DNA of 64,000 nucleotides from Palleniella intestinalis. Lineage in GTDB: Bacteria; Bacteroidota; Bacteroidia; Bacteroidales; Bacteroidaceae. Under the pieces are notes generated by a model that saw only the letters and a list, made by a program, of their open reading frames with translations, ran no database searches and was not told the origin of the DNA. The DNA lies in NCBI RefSeq assembly GCF_013166595.1, contig NZ_JABKKG010000007.1, positions 97,943-161,942 of the forward strand, given 5' to 3'. The position numbers and the translations under genes are program-made. This document shows, piece after piece, positions 1-7,614 of this stretch. Positions within the stretch are counted from its first letter, which is position 1; every line of letters begins with the position of its first letter.

Positions 1-1
1 C

Positions 2-493
2 ACACAAAAAACTATCAAAATTAAACCTGCTTTTAGGTTTAACACCTTATGGCGTCAGAATTATGCAAGACAATTTGCCCGTGGTCTGGGTGAGCTATTT
101 CTCCAATCTTATCACATTAATAATAATGCATTGGACCCTAAGTTTGATAATCTAAGAAACTTTGTCCGATACAACATAGGAAACATGCCTGTTTATTATT
201 TTGTTAACCGTGGAATTTATCTCACACAGTGCGATATGTCACATCCAACATTCAATTTTCCACCTTCTCAAATAGAAGACATTAATAATTATGGATTTTA
301 TTCCGTAATGCTACATGGGCACAGGTTCTTAATGGAGGTTACACCATGTGCAGCCTCTTACAGAGAAACATATATTGATAACCAACGTAAAGAATTACAT
401 GTTGGAGGTTTCGTATATGAAAATTTAGTGGAATTGACAGACATAATACAAGTAGATTTCACATTGAGGAGTCTTTTTGCAAATAAACACTAA
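2..493 (+). CDS. Unknown protein, 5' end outside window
   Basis: The frame is open from base 2 to the stop at 493, about 163 codons, so the gene starts before the window. The visible part has no signal peptide or membrane segment and is rich in Asn, Phe and Tyr. It contains an RQFARGLGELF stretch and a C-terminal FTLRSLFANKH. A TTG at 131 could be read as a start, but the frame continues upstream without a stop, so truncation by the window edge is more likely. I do not recognise the family. It is followed after 79 bases by the metallophosphoesterase on the same strand. Confidence 0.6.
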   Translation, partial: TQKTIKIKPAFRFNTLWRQNYARQFARGLGELFLQSYHINNNALDPKFDNLRNFVRYNIGNMPVYYFVNRGIYLTQCDMSHPTFNFPPSQIEDINNYGFYSVMLHGHRFLMEVTPCAASYRETYIDNQRKELHVGGFVYENLVELTDIIQVDFTLRSLFANKH

Positions 494-572
494 AAAAGTT
501 TTCCTATTGAAACAAAAGAAATACCTTTGCACTGATTTACCGGCATATTGTCATAGCCGGCGACACACTATC

Positions 573-1406
573 ATGATGAATATAAAGACCATAAAACAAC
601 TTTTAGCAGCTTCCTTATCAGCCATCACCCTATCAGGATGTGACATGTTTGAATACCACCCATACAGCACAGAGTTTGAGGGAAGGACAAACATACACGC
701 TGCCAGCATAGAACAGATTGAACGTCTGTGCAAGGACAAGGAAGAGATAACCTTCGCATTCATCACCGATACGCAGGGCAGCAACACAAACATGCAGGAC
801 GCCATACAGTTGATACGGGAACGCGGCGACATCGATTTCATCGTACATGGTGGCGACCAGACAGACTTCGGACTACCAAAAGAGTTCATGTGGTGCAGAG
901 ACTTGCTTGAAACCTCCAGACTTCCTTATGTCTCAGTGATAGGCAATCACGACTGTCTCGGCAATGGCGAGCACACTTTCGAGTACCTCTACGGTACTCC
1001 GAACTTCACGTTCAATGCAGGATACATCCATTTCGTATGCCTCAACACTGTTGCCTTAGAATACGACTACTCCCATCCTGTGCCGGACTTCAACTTCATC
1101 GAAGAAGACATTGAGACTGTCAACAAGCTGAATGCCGAGAAGGATTCCATCAAACGCACAATTGCCGTGATGCACTCACGACCAGGTGACGAGCAATTCA
1201 ACAACAATGTGGGGAAAGTATTCAACCTTTATGTGTCACAGTACCCAAACCTTTTCTGTGTGAACGGACATAACCACTGCGACGATGTCAGCGACATCTT
1301 TGACAACGGCATAATCTATTACGGCTGCACAAACATCAAGGAGCGTGCCTATTATGTATTTAAAATAAGGAAAGACGGATATGACTTTGAAAAGATTACT
1401 TTCTAA
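573..1406 (+). CDS. Calcineurin-like metallophosphoesterase lipoprotein
   Basis: A 277-residue secreted phosphoesterase. The ATG at 573 is chosen because it opens a lipoprotein signal peptide (MNIKTIKQLLAASLSAITLSGC, Cys23 as lipid site); the frame runs open further upstream but that part looks unlike a signal. The dinuclear metal-binding motifs appear in order: TD at 65-66, GGDQTD at 93-98, GNHD at 124-127, an MHSRPG histidine, and GHNH at 232-235. The substrate is not predictable. It probably sits in the periplasm or on the outer membrane. The stop overlaps the next gene by 26 bases, suggesting co-expression. Confidence 0.85.
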   Translation: MMNIKTIKQLLAASLSAITLSGCDMFEYHPYSTEFEGRTNIHAASIEQIERLCKDKEEITFAFITDTQGSNTNMQDAIQLIRERGDIDFIVHGGDQTDFGLPKEFMWCRDLLETSRLPYVSVIGNHDCLGNGEHTFEYLYGTPNFTFNAGYIHFVCLNTVALEYDYSHPVPDFNFIEEDIETVNKLNAEKDSIKRTIAVMHSRPGDEQFNNNVGKVFNLYVSQYPNLFCVNGHNHCDDVSDIFDNGIIYYGCTNIKERAYYVFKIRKDGYDFEKITF

Positions 1407-2103
1407 ACTGCTGCCCGCAATACTGCTTTTCACATCCACCGGAACAGCATCGGCACAGACAGATACAATAAGCGTGGCAACAGACTCCTTAACACTGGTT
1501 ACTTGCAACGACAGCATAACAGAAGACCAACGTAAGTTCCAAAACTACGAGAAGCGCACAAACTGGTACAAAGCACGGTGGGCAGCATTGATTCCGAACC
1601 GATTCTCCCTGCAATATGCCGGAGACATCGGAATGGTTTCTGCCGGCATTGGCTGGTGTTACGGAAAACGCGGACAATGGGGAACGCATGTATTCCTCGG
1701 CTATCTCCCGAAGAACCACACACCGTCATCCTACTGGTCATTCACTGTCAAGCAGGTGTACACCCCGTGGAGTCTGCCGGTGGGAAAGAAATTGACTGTC
1801 GAACCACTTTACGGTACATTCTTCATCAACTCAATTCTCAGTGATGAATTTTGGACAAAAGAGCCTGACCGCTACCCGAAAGGCTACTACGGCTTCTCGA
1901 GCAGAATACGTTTCCACCTCGGCATAGGACAGAAAATTACATACCTCATACCGGCAAACAAACGGTTTCTTGCAAACAAGATTTCACTCTACTACGAAGT
2001 GTCCACATGCGACCTCTATGTCCGACAGAAATTCCTGAGCAAGACAATACCACTCAAGGACATAATATGCCTTGCAGTAGGCTTACAGTACACAATCCTA
2101 TAA
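1381..2103 (+). CDS. Secreted, probably outer-membrane beta-barrel protein
   Basis: A 240-residue protein with a clear signal peptide (MTLKRLLSKLLPAILLFTSTGTASAQ, cleavage near residue 26). The rest alternates aromatic and polar residues with motifs such as YAGDIGMVSAGIGWCYG and KISLYYEVSTCDLYVRQKF, as expected for short barrel strands, and ends in a hydrophobic strand (ICLAVGLQYTIL). It overlaps the metallophosphoesterase by 26 bases and was probably made with it. I cannot assign a named family; an outer-membrane location is inferred from the strand pattern. Confidence 0.6.
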   Translation: MTLKRLLSKLLPAILLFTSTGTASAQTDTISVATDSLTLVTCNDSITEDQRKFQNYEKRTNWYKARWAALIPNRFSLQYAGDIGMVSAGIGWCYGKRGQWGTHVFLGYLPKNHTPSSYWSFTVKQVYTPWSLPVGKKLTVEPLYGTFFINSILSDEFWTKEPDRYPKGYYGFSSRIRFHLGIGQKITYLIPANKRFLANKISLYYEVSTCDLYVRQKFLSKTIPLKDIICLAVGLQYTIL

Positions 2104-2116
2104 CTCCTCCATAACC

Positions 2117-2497
2117 ATGGACATCGAACAAATAAGGCATTACTGCCTGTCACTCCCACAGACTTCCGAAGACTTTCCATTCGACGAGGATGCGCTTGCC
2201 TTCCGCGTCATGGACAAGATTTTCGCAATGATAAGTCTCAGCAATCCGGAATGGTTCGTACTGAAATGCCACCCAGACTTGGCACTCCAACTGCGTGAGA
2301 ACCACCACGAGATACAGGCAGCATGGCACATGAACAAGAAATACTGGAATCAGATTAACATCTTCGGCACACTTCCCGACAGCCTCATCATCGACATGAT
2401 ACGCCACAGTTATGCGGAGGTTGTGGCGAAAATGCCGAAAAGGACAAGAACGGAATTCCCAGAAATGCCGGCAGTAATGTCCACACTGCAAGTTTAG
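2117..2497 (+). CDS. MmcQ/YjbR family DNA-binding-fold protein
   Basis: A 126-residue protein with the features of the MmcQ/YjbR family: N-terminal YCLSLPQTSEDFPFDEDALAFRV, the central 'KIFAMISL..PEWFVLKCHPDLALQLRE' strand-helix region, and C-terminal MIRHSYAEVVAKMPKRTR. Members have a CyaY-like fold, with double-stranded DNA binding shown for some; no specific role is established. It starts 13 bases after the preceding stop, so it may be co-transcribed with the upstream genes. Confidence 0.85.
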   Translation: MDIEQIRHYCLSLPQTSEDFPFDEDALAFRVMDKIFAMISLSNPEWFVLKCHPDLALQLRENHHEIQAAWHMNKKYWNQINIFGTLPDSLIIDMIRHSYAEVVAKMPKRTRTEFPEMPAVMSTLQV

Positions 2498-2525
2498 TTC
2501 CATATAGCAAAAAAGGACAAGCTTC

Positions 2526-3041
2526 ATGGCACAGAACTTTGGTATAAAAACAATTTATCCGTATCCCGCAATGGAAATAGAAGAAAAGATAATCCATACC
2601 TTGCTTGAAGTTGAGGACAAATTGCAAAAGGTAAAACCTGAATGGTACATAATAGGTTCTTCTGCAATGGTTTTATCTGGAATCAACATCGCAAAAACTT
2701 CCGATATCGACATCTTAACGACAACCCAAGGAGCTGATGAGTTTCAGGAACATATGCAGAAATACATGGAAATTAATCCTTCGACAAAGGAAAATGACCT
2801 GTTTCGCTCTAATTTTGCCAGATTCAATCTGCCTTTGATGGACATAGAAGTAATGGGAGGTCTTCAAGTCATGAAGAACAATATATGGCATGATGTCCAC
2901 ATCAATCATTTCCATGAAATGCACATTGGAAATCTGACTGTAAAGATACCGACCCTCGAAGAGCAAAAAAGAATCCTGCTCCTCTTCGGAAGAGACAAGG
3001 ATTTGAGGAGGATGAAACTTTTTGATGAACGCAATCAATAA
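2526..3041 (+). CDS. Nucleotidyltransferase-fold protein
   Basis: A 171-residue protein whose WYIIGSSAMVLSGI.....SDIDIL stretch (about residues 41-63) matches the GS...DxD motif of minimal or AbiEii-like nucleotidyltransferases. A third acidic residue may be the D of MDIEVMGG. No antitoxin-like partner sits beside it. The start at 2526 has an AGGA-like sequence upstream; an internal ATG at 2571 (MEIEEKII) is an equally good start and would remove a poorly conserved leader. The function is unknown; a role in nucleotide transfer or sugar recognition is an inference from the fold. Confidence 0.55.
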   Translation: MAQNFGIKTIYPYPAMEIEEKIIHTLLEVEDKLQKVKPEWYIIGSSAMVLSGINIAKTSDIDILTTTQGADEFQEHMQKYMEINPSTKENDLFRSNFARFNLPLMDIEVMGGLQVMKNNIWHDVHINHFHEMHIGNLTVKIPTLEEQKRILLLFGRDKDLRRMKLFDERNQ

Positions 3042-3048
3042 TCTTTTT

Positions 3049-3072
3049 CCTGCTTGCAGCAATGCAAGCAGG
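3049..3072. terminator. Hairpin between convergent genes
   Basis: A perfect 10-bp stem (CCTGCTTGCA / TGCAAGCAGG) with a 4-base loop lies between the plus-strand gene ending at 3041 and the minus-strand exonuclease ending at 3094. On the plus strand it is followed by CTTTACAATT, a weak U tract. It probably ends transcription from one or both sides. Confidence 0.6.
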
Positions 3073-3093
3073 CTTTACAATTCCGGTTTTACA

Positions 3094-3609
3094 CTATAGC
3101 ATATCCTCCATTTCCCTCAAAAACAGGCGGGCGCACATCTCCGCATCGTCACCGGCACGGTGGTGAGTGCCTTCGGGAATGCCGAGCTGTTCGCAAAGAT
3201 ACCCTAACGTGTTGCAACCGAAATCATACACCTGACGAGCGGTTTTCAATGAGCAATGCCATTTCAAGTCCGGCAGATGCAGGTGGTGGAGGTTGGCGGA
3301 ATGCTCCAGACAGCTGCGGTCAAATGGGACATTGTGCGCCACAAACGTGTCAAACTCGTCAAGGTACAGACGCTCAATCTCTTCCCAAACCTCAGGGAAA
3401 GAAGGACTGTCGGCAGTGTCTTCAGGACGAATGCCGTGGCACTTAATGTTCCAGTAACTGTATTGGTTGTCCTCCGGTTGCACCAGCCAAGAGCGAGTTT
3501 CCGCAACCTCACCGTCACGGACAACACAGATGCCCACCTCACACACCGAAGCGCGCTTGCCTGTCGCCGTCTCAAAATCTATCGCAATAAAGTTCAGTCC
3601 TTTAGTCAT
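3094..3609 (-). CDS. DEDDh 3'-5' exonuclease (DnaQ/RNase T superfamily)
   Basis: A 171-residue exonuclease domain standing alone. The catalytic residues are visible: D11 and E13 in IAIDFET, D97 in AHNVPFD, H150 and D155 in HHRAGDDAE, i.e. the DEDDh class. It lacks polymerase or BRCT domains, so it resembles the small stand-alone DnaQ-like exonucleases common in Bacteroidetes, acting on DNA or RNA 3' ends. A minus-strand TATACCTTTG near 3640 fits a -7 promoter element. The 22-bp repeat array at 3778-3849 lies upstream. Confidence 0.9.
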   Translation of the reverse strand: MTKGLNFIAIDFETATGKRASVCEVGICVVRDGEVAETRSWLVQPEDNQYSYWNIKCHGIRPEDTADSPSFPEVWEEIERLYLDEFDTFVAHNVPFDRSCLEHSANLHHLHLPDLKWHCSLKTARQVYDFGCNTLGYLCEQLGIPEGTHHRAGDDAEMCARLFLREMEDML

Positions 3610-3777
3610 TTTTTTCGTTTTTTCATAATAGTTTCACTACAAAGGTATACATTAATCCGTGAAAAAACGCGCCTTCTGTTCTGTATTTTCTTCATTCTGC
3701 CCTTTCTTAACGTTTTTTGCATCTTTACGGAAGCTATCAAGCTATTATTCAGCAAGATACGACGAGCAAAACAAAAG

Positions 3778-3849
3778 GTAACGCTTTACAGTGCAAAGCG
3801 TTACCTTTTGCACTATAAAGCGTTACCTCTCACAGCACGAAGTGTTACC
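3778..3849. repeat. Array A of GTTACC boxes, 22-bp period
   Basis: One inverted unit (GGTAAC at 3777) is followed by three direct GTTACC units starting at 3800, 3822 and 3844, each exactly 22 bases apart and followed by TTT or TCT. The first inverted and first direct units form a hairpin. The same design occurs at 26031 and 35104. This accounts for part of the 330-base gene-free stretch 3610-3941. Confidence 0.85.
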
Positions 3850-3897
3850 TTTCGTTTCACCACTCATGGCATGTGCCGTCCGTAGTCCTTTCCGTGC

Positions 3898-3917
3898 GCA
3901 AAAACAAGTGTTTACAT
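3898..3917. repeat. 20-bp dispersed repeat, copy 1
   Basis: The sequence gcaaaaacaagtgtttacat occurs here and identically at 11748-11767. Both copies lie just downstream of the 3' end of a minus-strand gene (24 and 11 bases past the stop). Confidence 0.8.
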
Positions 3918-3941
3918 GAGCAGTGATTAGTCGGAGTCACG

Positions 3942-4694
3942 TTAATATAGTCCATAATTAACGGCAACCCTCAAAGCTTCATTCATAGAACAGACATGCA
4001 GCTTGCCGAAAAGACGAAACTTATGAGTTTTTATTGTGTTTATAGATAGGCAAAGCTCATCTGCTATTTGTTGGGTCGTAAGCCCTTTGGAAGCCCTTAA
4101 TAGAATAGACTTCTCTATGGAAGTTAATATATTACCTCCATTATATAATATGAACCTCTTTTCTGTGGAATCATAAATATAGCGGAAGCATTCACCAAAG
4201 ACAAAAATATTCGCACAAGCTGTATTAGGCGATGTCGTGATAAAGAACAGACCTAACCAGAGTTTCCCGTCAGGGCGTAATTTTAGGGGAGTAAACTTTT
4301 GGGTGATGACGAATCTTCTGTTGTTCAATACTATACTGTAGTCCATGATAAAAAAATGTCTCAACCTCTGTTCTACGGTGAAGCCGTCTATCAAGTTGAG
4401 GTATGCCTTTCTTGTTTCCAACATGACATTCATATCTTCCGTAGTCATGAGCGACCAATACGGATTGGCATTTTCTCGCTGCACATCTTTTATACAGGCA
4501 TCGTCCGCAAACAAAAGCTTTTCGGTGCGGTAGACCAATTTGTTTTGCGAAAAATCTATTACAAACATAGTAGAATTTGACACTCTGGCGGCTGCGTCTA
4601 ATGTGTCATATAATAAATGCATATTCTCGTATTCTGCATCAGATACTTTCTCTGTGACATTGCTGACATACATGAGGTCTTCTTTTTTCATCAT
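3942..4694 (-). CDS. LuxR-type HTH transcriptional regulator
   Basis: A 250-residue regulator. The C-terminal part (about 188-250) is a GerE/LuxR helix-turn-helix: SIEKSILLRASKGLTTQQIA...LSINTIKTHKFRLFGKL. The N-terminal part (about 20-170) resembles a PAS-like sensor domain with no phospho-acceptor or transmembrane segment. The gene points away from the candidate peptide locus and its start is about 280 bases from that peptide, so it is a plausible regulator of the locus; this is inferred from position only. A minus-strand -7-like TATACCTTTG lies at about 4720-4727. Confidence 0.85.
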   Translation of the reverse strand: MMKKEDLMYVSNVTEKVSDAEYENMHLLYDTLDAAARVSNSTMFVIDFSQNKLVYRTEKLLFADDACIKDVQRENANPYWSLMTTEDMNVMLETRKAYLNLIDGFTVEQRLRHFFIMDYSIVLNNRRFVITQKFTPLKLRPDGKLWLGLFFITTSPNTACANIFVFGECFRYIYDSTEKRFILYNGGNILTSIEKSILLRASKGLTTQQIADELCLSINTIKTHKFRLFGKLHVCSMNEALRVAVNYGLY

Positions 4695-4811
4695 AGCTAC
4701 TTATTGTGATTTCTGCGTGCAAAGGTATAAAAATAATGCCAAAATGTAGTACTATCGGGTGACAAAATTATATTCACAACGCAAAATCACCCAAATGTAC
4801 TACACCAGTTT

Positions 4812-4843
4812 TTTGTTTTGTAAAGAAAAACACATTAATTTTG
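4812..4843 (+). promoter_or_regulatory. Bacteroidetes promoter for the peptide locus
   Basis: TTTG at 4812-4815, a 20-base spacer, then TAATTTTG at 4836-4843 match the Bacteroidetes -33/-7 consensus (TTTG...TAnnTTTG). Transcription would start near 4850, leaving a 5' leader of about 125 bases before the small peptide gene at 4976. Confidence 0.7.
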
Positions 4844-4975
4844 CAACCCGATTTCAAAGGCATCATAGCTTTGTGATAACCACCCCAAAGACGAAGACTA
4901 TCCGGATAGAGGGAGGCTCTGCATACAACAGAATCTCTTGTAACAACTATATTAAACTTTTAAAACTTGAGAAAA

Positions 4976-5131
4976 ATGACAAGAATCAAAATGACCAAGG
5001 CAAGTGCTATCGACGAGAAGAAATTGCTTGCAAGTGCACAAAATTTTGTAGAAGACAATGCGCCAGGAGATGAGCTCCAAAGTAATTGGGGCTGCCTCTT
5101 CGGCGACGGTTACGTACTCGTTTATGATTAA
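4976..5131 (+). CDS. 51-residue candidate precursor peptide
   Basis: A short ORF (MTRIKMTKASAIDEKKLLAS...) behind a consensus promoter and an A-rich start context. The first half is charged and helix-prone (KKLLASAQNFVEDN), like a leader. The second half holds SNWGCLFGDGYVLVYD with one Cys and several Gly and aromatic residues, like a core. There is no classical GG cleavage site. It is directly followed by a hairpin and then by genes for two unknown proteins, an M48 protease and an ABC exporter, a typical order for a secreted, processed peptide. Codon use (GGC, TGC, CTC, TTC, GAC) is that of a well-expressed gene. An overlapping ORF at 5058-5213 competes for part of the DNA. Function is inferred. 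Confidence 0.6.
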   Translation: MTRIKMTKASAIDEKKLLASAQNFVEDNAPGDELQSNWGCLFGDGYVLVYD

Positions 5132-5213
5132 CTCCGGCAATGCGTTCTATGGCTCTTCATGTAGAAATGATACAATTATGTACAATAATTCTACCCTTGA
5201 GGTTGCCCCATAA
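5058..5213 (+). other. Overlapping +1-frame ORF, alternative peptide end
   Basis: Frame +1 relative to the 4976 ORF is open from an ATG at 5058 to a TAA at 5211-5213. It encodes 51 residues starting MRQEMSSKVIGAASS and ending NNSTLEVAP, with a single Cys in GSSCRND. A +1 shift near 5070 would join the leader-like start of the 4976 ORF to this end. It may be chance, a true second product, or the original end of a frameshifted gene. Confidence 0.25.
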
Positions 5214-5232
5214 GACAATTACTAATTGATTT

Positions 5233-5270
5233 AAGAATCTACAGCGATAGCATCACTGTAGGTTCTTTTA
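5233..5270 (+). terminator. Hairpin after peptide gene, possible leaky terminator
   Basis: A 16-bp stem (5233-5248 with 5252-5267; one C-A mismatch, one wobble) with a 3-base loop and a following TTTTA. It lies between the small peptide gene and the rest of the same-strand locus, where partial termination would give more peptide message than downstream message. Confidence 0.7.
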
Positions 5271-5290
5271 CTAAGAAAAATTGAATTCTG

Positions 5291-6193
5291 ATGCTGAACA
5301 AAGCCTTAAAATGGATATATGACAATAAGGATTTTTTTAACCCTTTATCAGATGATACGGATTTACATATAAAAAAGATGTTTGCAGAGCTCCAGTTGGC
5401 TTTACTGTTAGGACACCGACACAAAAATATTCTTAAAGCAGACTCCATTACTCTTCTAGATGAATTATCTGCATTTTCCAAAATGATCATAGAAAATCCA
5501 ACTTACTATGAACATCTTTTGCTGGATCTCAGATGTTTTAGAGTATCAGCAGCATCTGTTATATATTATCTTAATTACAATAGTCATCCTGTCCTTGAGT
5601 ATTTAATAAAGGTCTCATACAAGAAAGCATACAATATAACTCCTGAGCTGCTTCCATACAGACTTCTTGATACAGAACATACTATAAGTTTGACAAAAAG
5701 GTACACAGGTACAAACATCCGGCAGAAAATAAATCGGGATGTATTCAATACTATCTTAGCATCAAACTATGATGTCTTAAACTGGGGGACAGGAGAAGAA
5801 TATGCCTTAACGCATTCAATTTTCTATGCCACAGATTTCGGAAAGTACAACCTTGCCCAAGAACTCAGGGAAAAGGCAATACGGAATCTTCCAATTTTAT
5901 CATCAAAAAAACTGATTGTTAGAGATTTTGATTTGCTTGGTGAATACATTATCAATATGTGTAATCTTAATGCACTCAAAAGCTATCGAGAGGAAATCTA
6001 TGGCATTTTAATGCAGCAACAGACAAAAGAAGGCTGTATCGTGGGACCTACCAGAAAGAACAATAAAAAACTTGATGAGAATGTGAATGATTTGAAACTT
6101 CGCAAAAAGAATATTGTTAGGAACAATTATCATACAACGCTGGTAGCCATCATGGCTTCTATCTGTATAGAAAGGGGCAAACATAATGAATGA
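5291..6193 (+). CDS. Unknown helical protein of the peptide locus
   Basis: A 300-residue soluble protein, almost entirely predicted helical, with no signal peptide or membrane segment. Near the C terminus it has ILMQQQTKEGCIVGP and, further on, NNYHTTLVAIMASICIERG. The next gene product has the matching RMQQNPEGYFGFY followed by NELRAILCISFDCIATIL, so the two are probably distant relatives acting together. The (Q)QxxxEGxxxG pattern recalls the turns of alpha/alpha-toroid enzymes, but this is only a resemblance. It overlaps the next gene by 8 bases. I do not recognise a named family; a role in peptide modification or chaperoning is inferred from context. Confidence 0.6.
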   Translation: MLNKALKWIYDNKDFFNPLSDDTDLHIKKMFAELQLALLLGHRHKNILKADSITLLDELSAFSKMIIENPTYYEHLLLDLRCFRVSAASVIYYLNYNSHPVLEYLIKVSYKKAYNITPELLPYRLLDTEHTISLTKRYTGTNIRQKINRDVFNTILASNYDVLNWGTGEEYALTHSIFYATDFGKYNLAQELREKAIRNLPILSSKKLIVRDFDLLGEYIINMCNLNALKSYREEIYGILMQQQTKEGCIVGPTRKNNKKLDENVNDLKLRKKNIVRNNYHTTLVAIMASICIERGKHNE

Positions 6194-6842
6194 AAAGTTT
6201 TCTAAATACCAAAAATGGATTTCCGATTACCTTAATAGTACTGAGGTAGATGGAATGTGTGCCATCATCATTTTCAACACTTATTGTTTGTTGTTGCAGA
6301 ATGGTATCAATGTTGAAAACTCCAGTTGGTTTGATTCACGTGTGATTCTGCAACTGGCTGGTATTGAAGAAGGAGATAACCAAGATAGTCTTACTTCTTT
6401 TCATCTTAGGCTGTTTAGGACATTCCGCCAACATTCAACTTCATTGAACATCAACAAAAATATTGCACGAGATTATGATGTAATGCAATACGAATTGGAT
6501 AAAGAAAAGATTTCTAATATCAAAGATAAATATCATTCACTATTCAGCAGTCTGAGCGACCATACAAACTTGCTTACAGGTTGCTTGTTGGAAGCATACC
6601 GCAAATATGATTTATTTACAGGTAATGCACTATTCAGGTTGATTATACGGATTGGGGCAGTCAACAATGAGTCAATTGTATCAGCATATTCCTTTCTACG
6701 CATGCAGCAGAATCCTGAAGGCTATTTTGGATTCTATCTGAAAAAGCATTTTGAAACAAATGAGCTACGTGCAATACTATGTATTAGTTTCGATTGTATA
6801 GCAACAATTCTGAAGTACAATAGATACGGAAATCCAGAATAA
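6186..6842 (+). CDS. Unknown helical protein, partner of preceding gene
   Basis: A 218-residue soluble helical protein, with an N-terminal 'KYQKWISDYLNSTEVDGMCAIIIFNTYCLLLQNGINVE' stretch and a C-terminal RMQQNPEGYFGFY motif matching MQQQTKEGCIVGP in the preceding protein. The start overlaps the upstream stop by 8 bases and the stop lies 1 base before the M48 protease ATG at 6844, so the three are translationally linked. No catalytic motif is recognised. The tight order unknown-unknown-protease-exporter suggests joint action on the small peptide encoded at 4976. Confidence 0.6.
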   Translation: MNEKFSKYQKWISDYLNSTEVDGMCAIIIFNTYCLLLQNGINVENSSWFDSRVILQLAGIEEGDNQDSLTSFHLRLFRTFRQHSTSLNINKNIARDYDVMQYELDKEKISNIKDKYHSLFSSLSDHTNLLTGCLLEAYRKYDLFTGNALFRLIIRIGAVNNESIVSAYSFLRMQQNPEGYFGFYLKKHFETNELRAILCISFDCIATILKYNRYGNPE

Positions 6843-6843
6843 A

Positions 6844-7614
6844 ATGAGTTGTAAGATGCGTATAGGGTATATCAAAAAAATATTTATGGAGGCTATTCTT
6901 ATTGGGGCTTTACTTATTTTATCAAGACACGACAGCTTGAAAGGAATGGTTTTCACTGCAAGTACGATAATTGCATGTTTAATATTTATTTTGAACATCA
7001 TTATAGATAAAAAGCTGCAAAACAGACATATCCCGGAGCAATATTTTGAAAATATGGAAGAAGACGATTTGCCTGAATCTATCAGGAAGTATCTGTCAAC
7101 AGCAAACATTGCCATGAAGATTATGTATTACAATAGCAATGAAATAAATTCACATTTAATCCAAAGAAACCATTGTAACTACATTATCCTTACATCTGCA
7201 GTGCTGCAAAAACTGAATACATACGAGATGGCAGCACTGATTTTTCATGAGATTGGGCATATTAAGAAGAGTCATCATAAAAAGATCCGATTTTATTATG
7301 GTCTCAGAAATGCTGCGTTTATAGTGTTTATCAGCTTATGTTCATGTCTATGCATTAAACTATCTCTATCCACTCTACAAGCGCTTATATTTTGCTTCAT
7401 CAGTATAGAACTATTTATGTGGGGATTACGTTTGCTACTGTGCTGGCTCCAACGCAATCAAGAGTATGATGCCGATAAGTTTGTCACGACCCATCTCGAA
7501 AGAAAGTTTTTGGTTAGTGCACTTAATAAAACAAACAAGTCTTTCTCTGGAAACTTTTTCTCAAAGCATCCAAATGTATCACAAAGAATTGACAGAATAT
7601 CCAATTATGCATAA
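6844..7614 (+). CDS. Membrane-embedded M48 (HtpX/Ste24-like) metalloprotease
   Basis: A 256-residue protease. HEIGH at 135-139 gives the two zinc-binding His and the catalytic Glu, and EYDAD at 207-211 supplies the third zinc ligand. Hydrophobic segments lie at about 14-28, 36-54, 155-172 and 178-200, so it is anchored in the inner membrane with the active site on the cytoplasmic side, as in HtpX. The C-terminal HPNVSQRIDRI is the usual M48 tail. In this setting it may remove the leader from the small peptide before or during export by the next gene product. Its stop overlaps the exporter start (ATGCATAA). Confidence 0.88.
   Translation: MSCKMRIGYIKKIFMEAILIGALLILSRHDSLKGMVFTASTIIACLIFILNIIIDKKLQNRHIPEQYFENMEEDDLPESIRKYLSTANIAMKIMYYNSNEINSHLIQRNHCNYIILTSAVLQKLNTYEMAALIFHEIGHIKKSHHKKIRFYYGLRNAAFIVFISLCSCLCIKLSLSTLQALIFCFISIELFMWGLRLLLCWLQRNQEYDADKFVTTHLERKFLVSALNKTNKSFSGNFFSKHPNVSQRIDRISNYA

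Noticed and set aside
3778..3849. GTTACC arrays as a CRISPR array
   Set aside because: The conserved part is only 6-9 bases, the period is 22, and no cas genes are present.
4759..5073. A 104-codon frame across the promoter of the peptide locus
   Set aside because: It runs through the -7 element and leader, has poor codon use and is on top of the better 4976 ORF.
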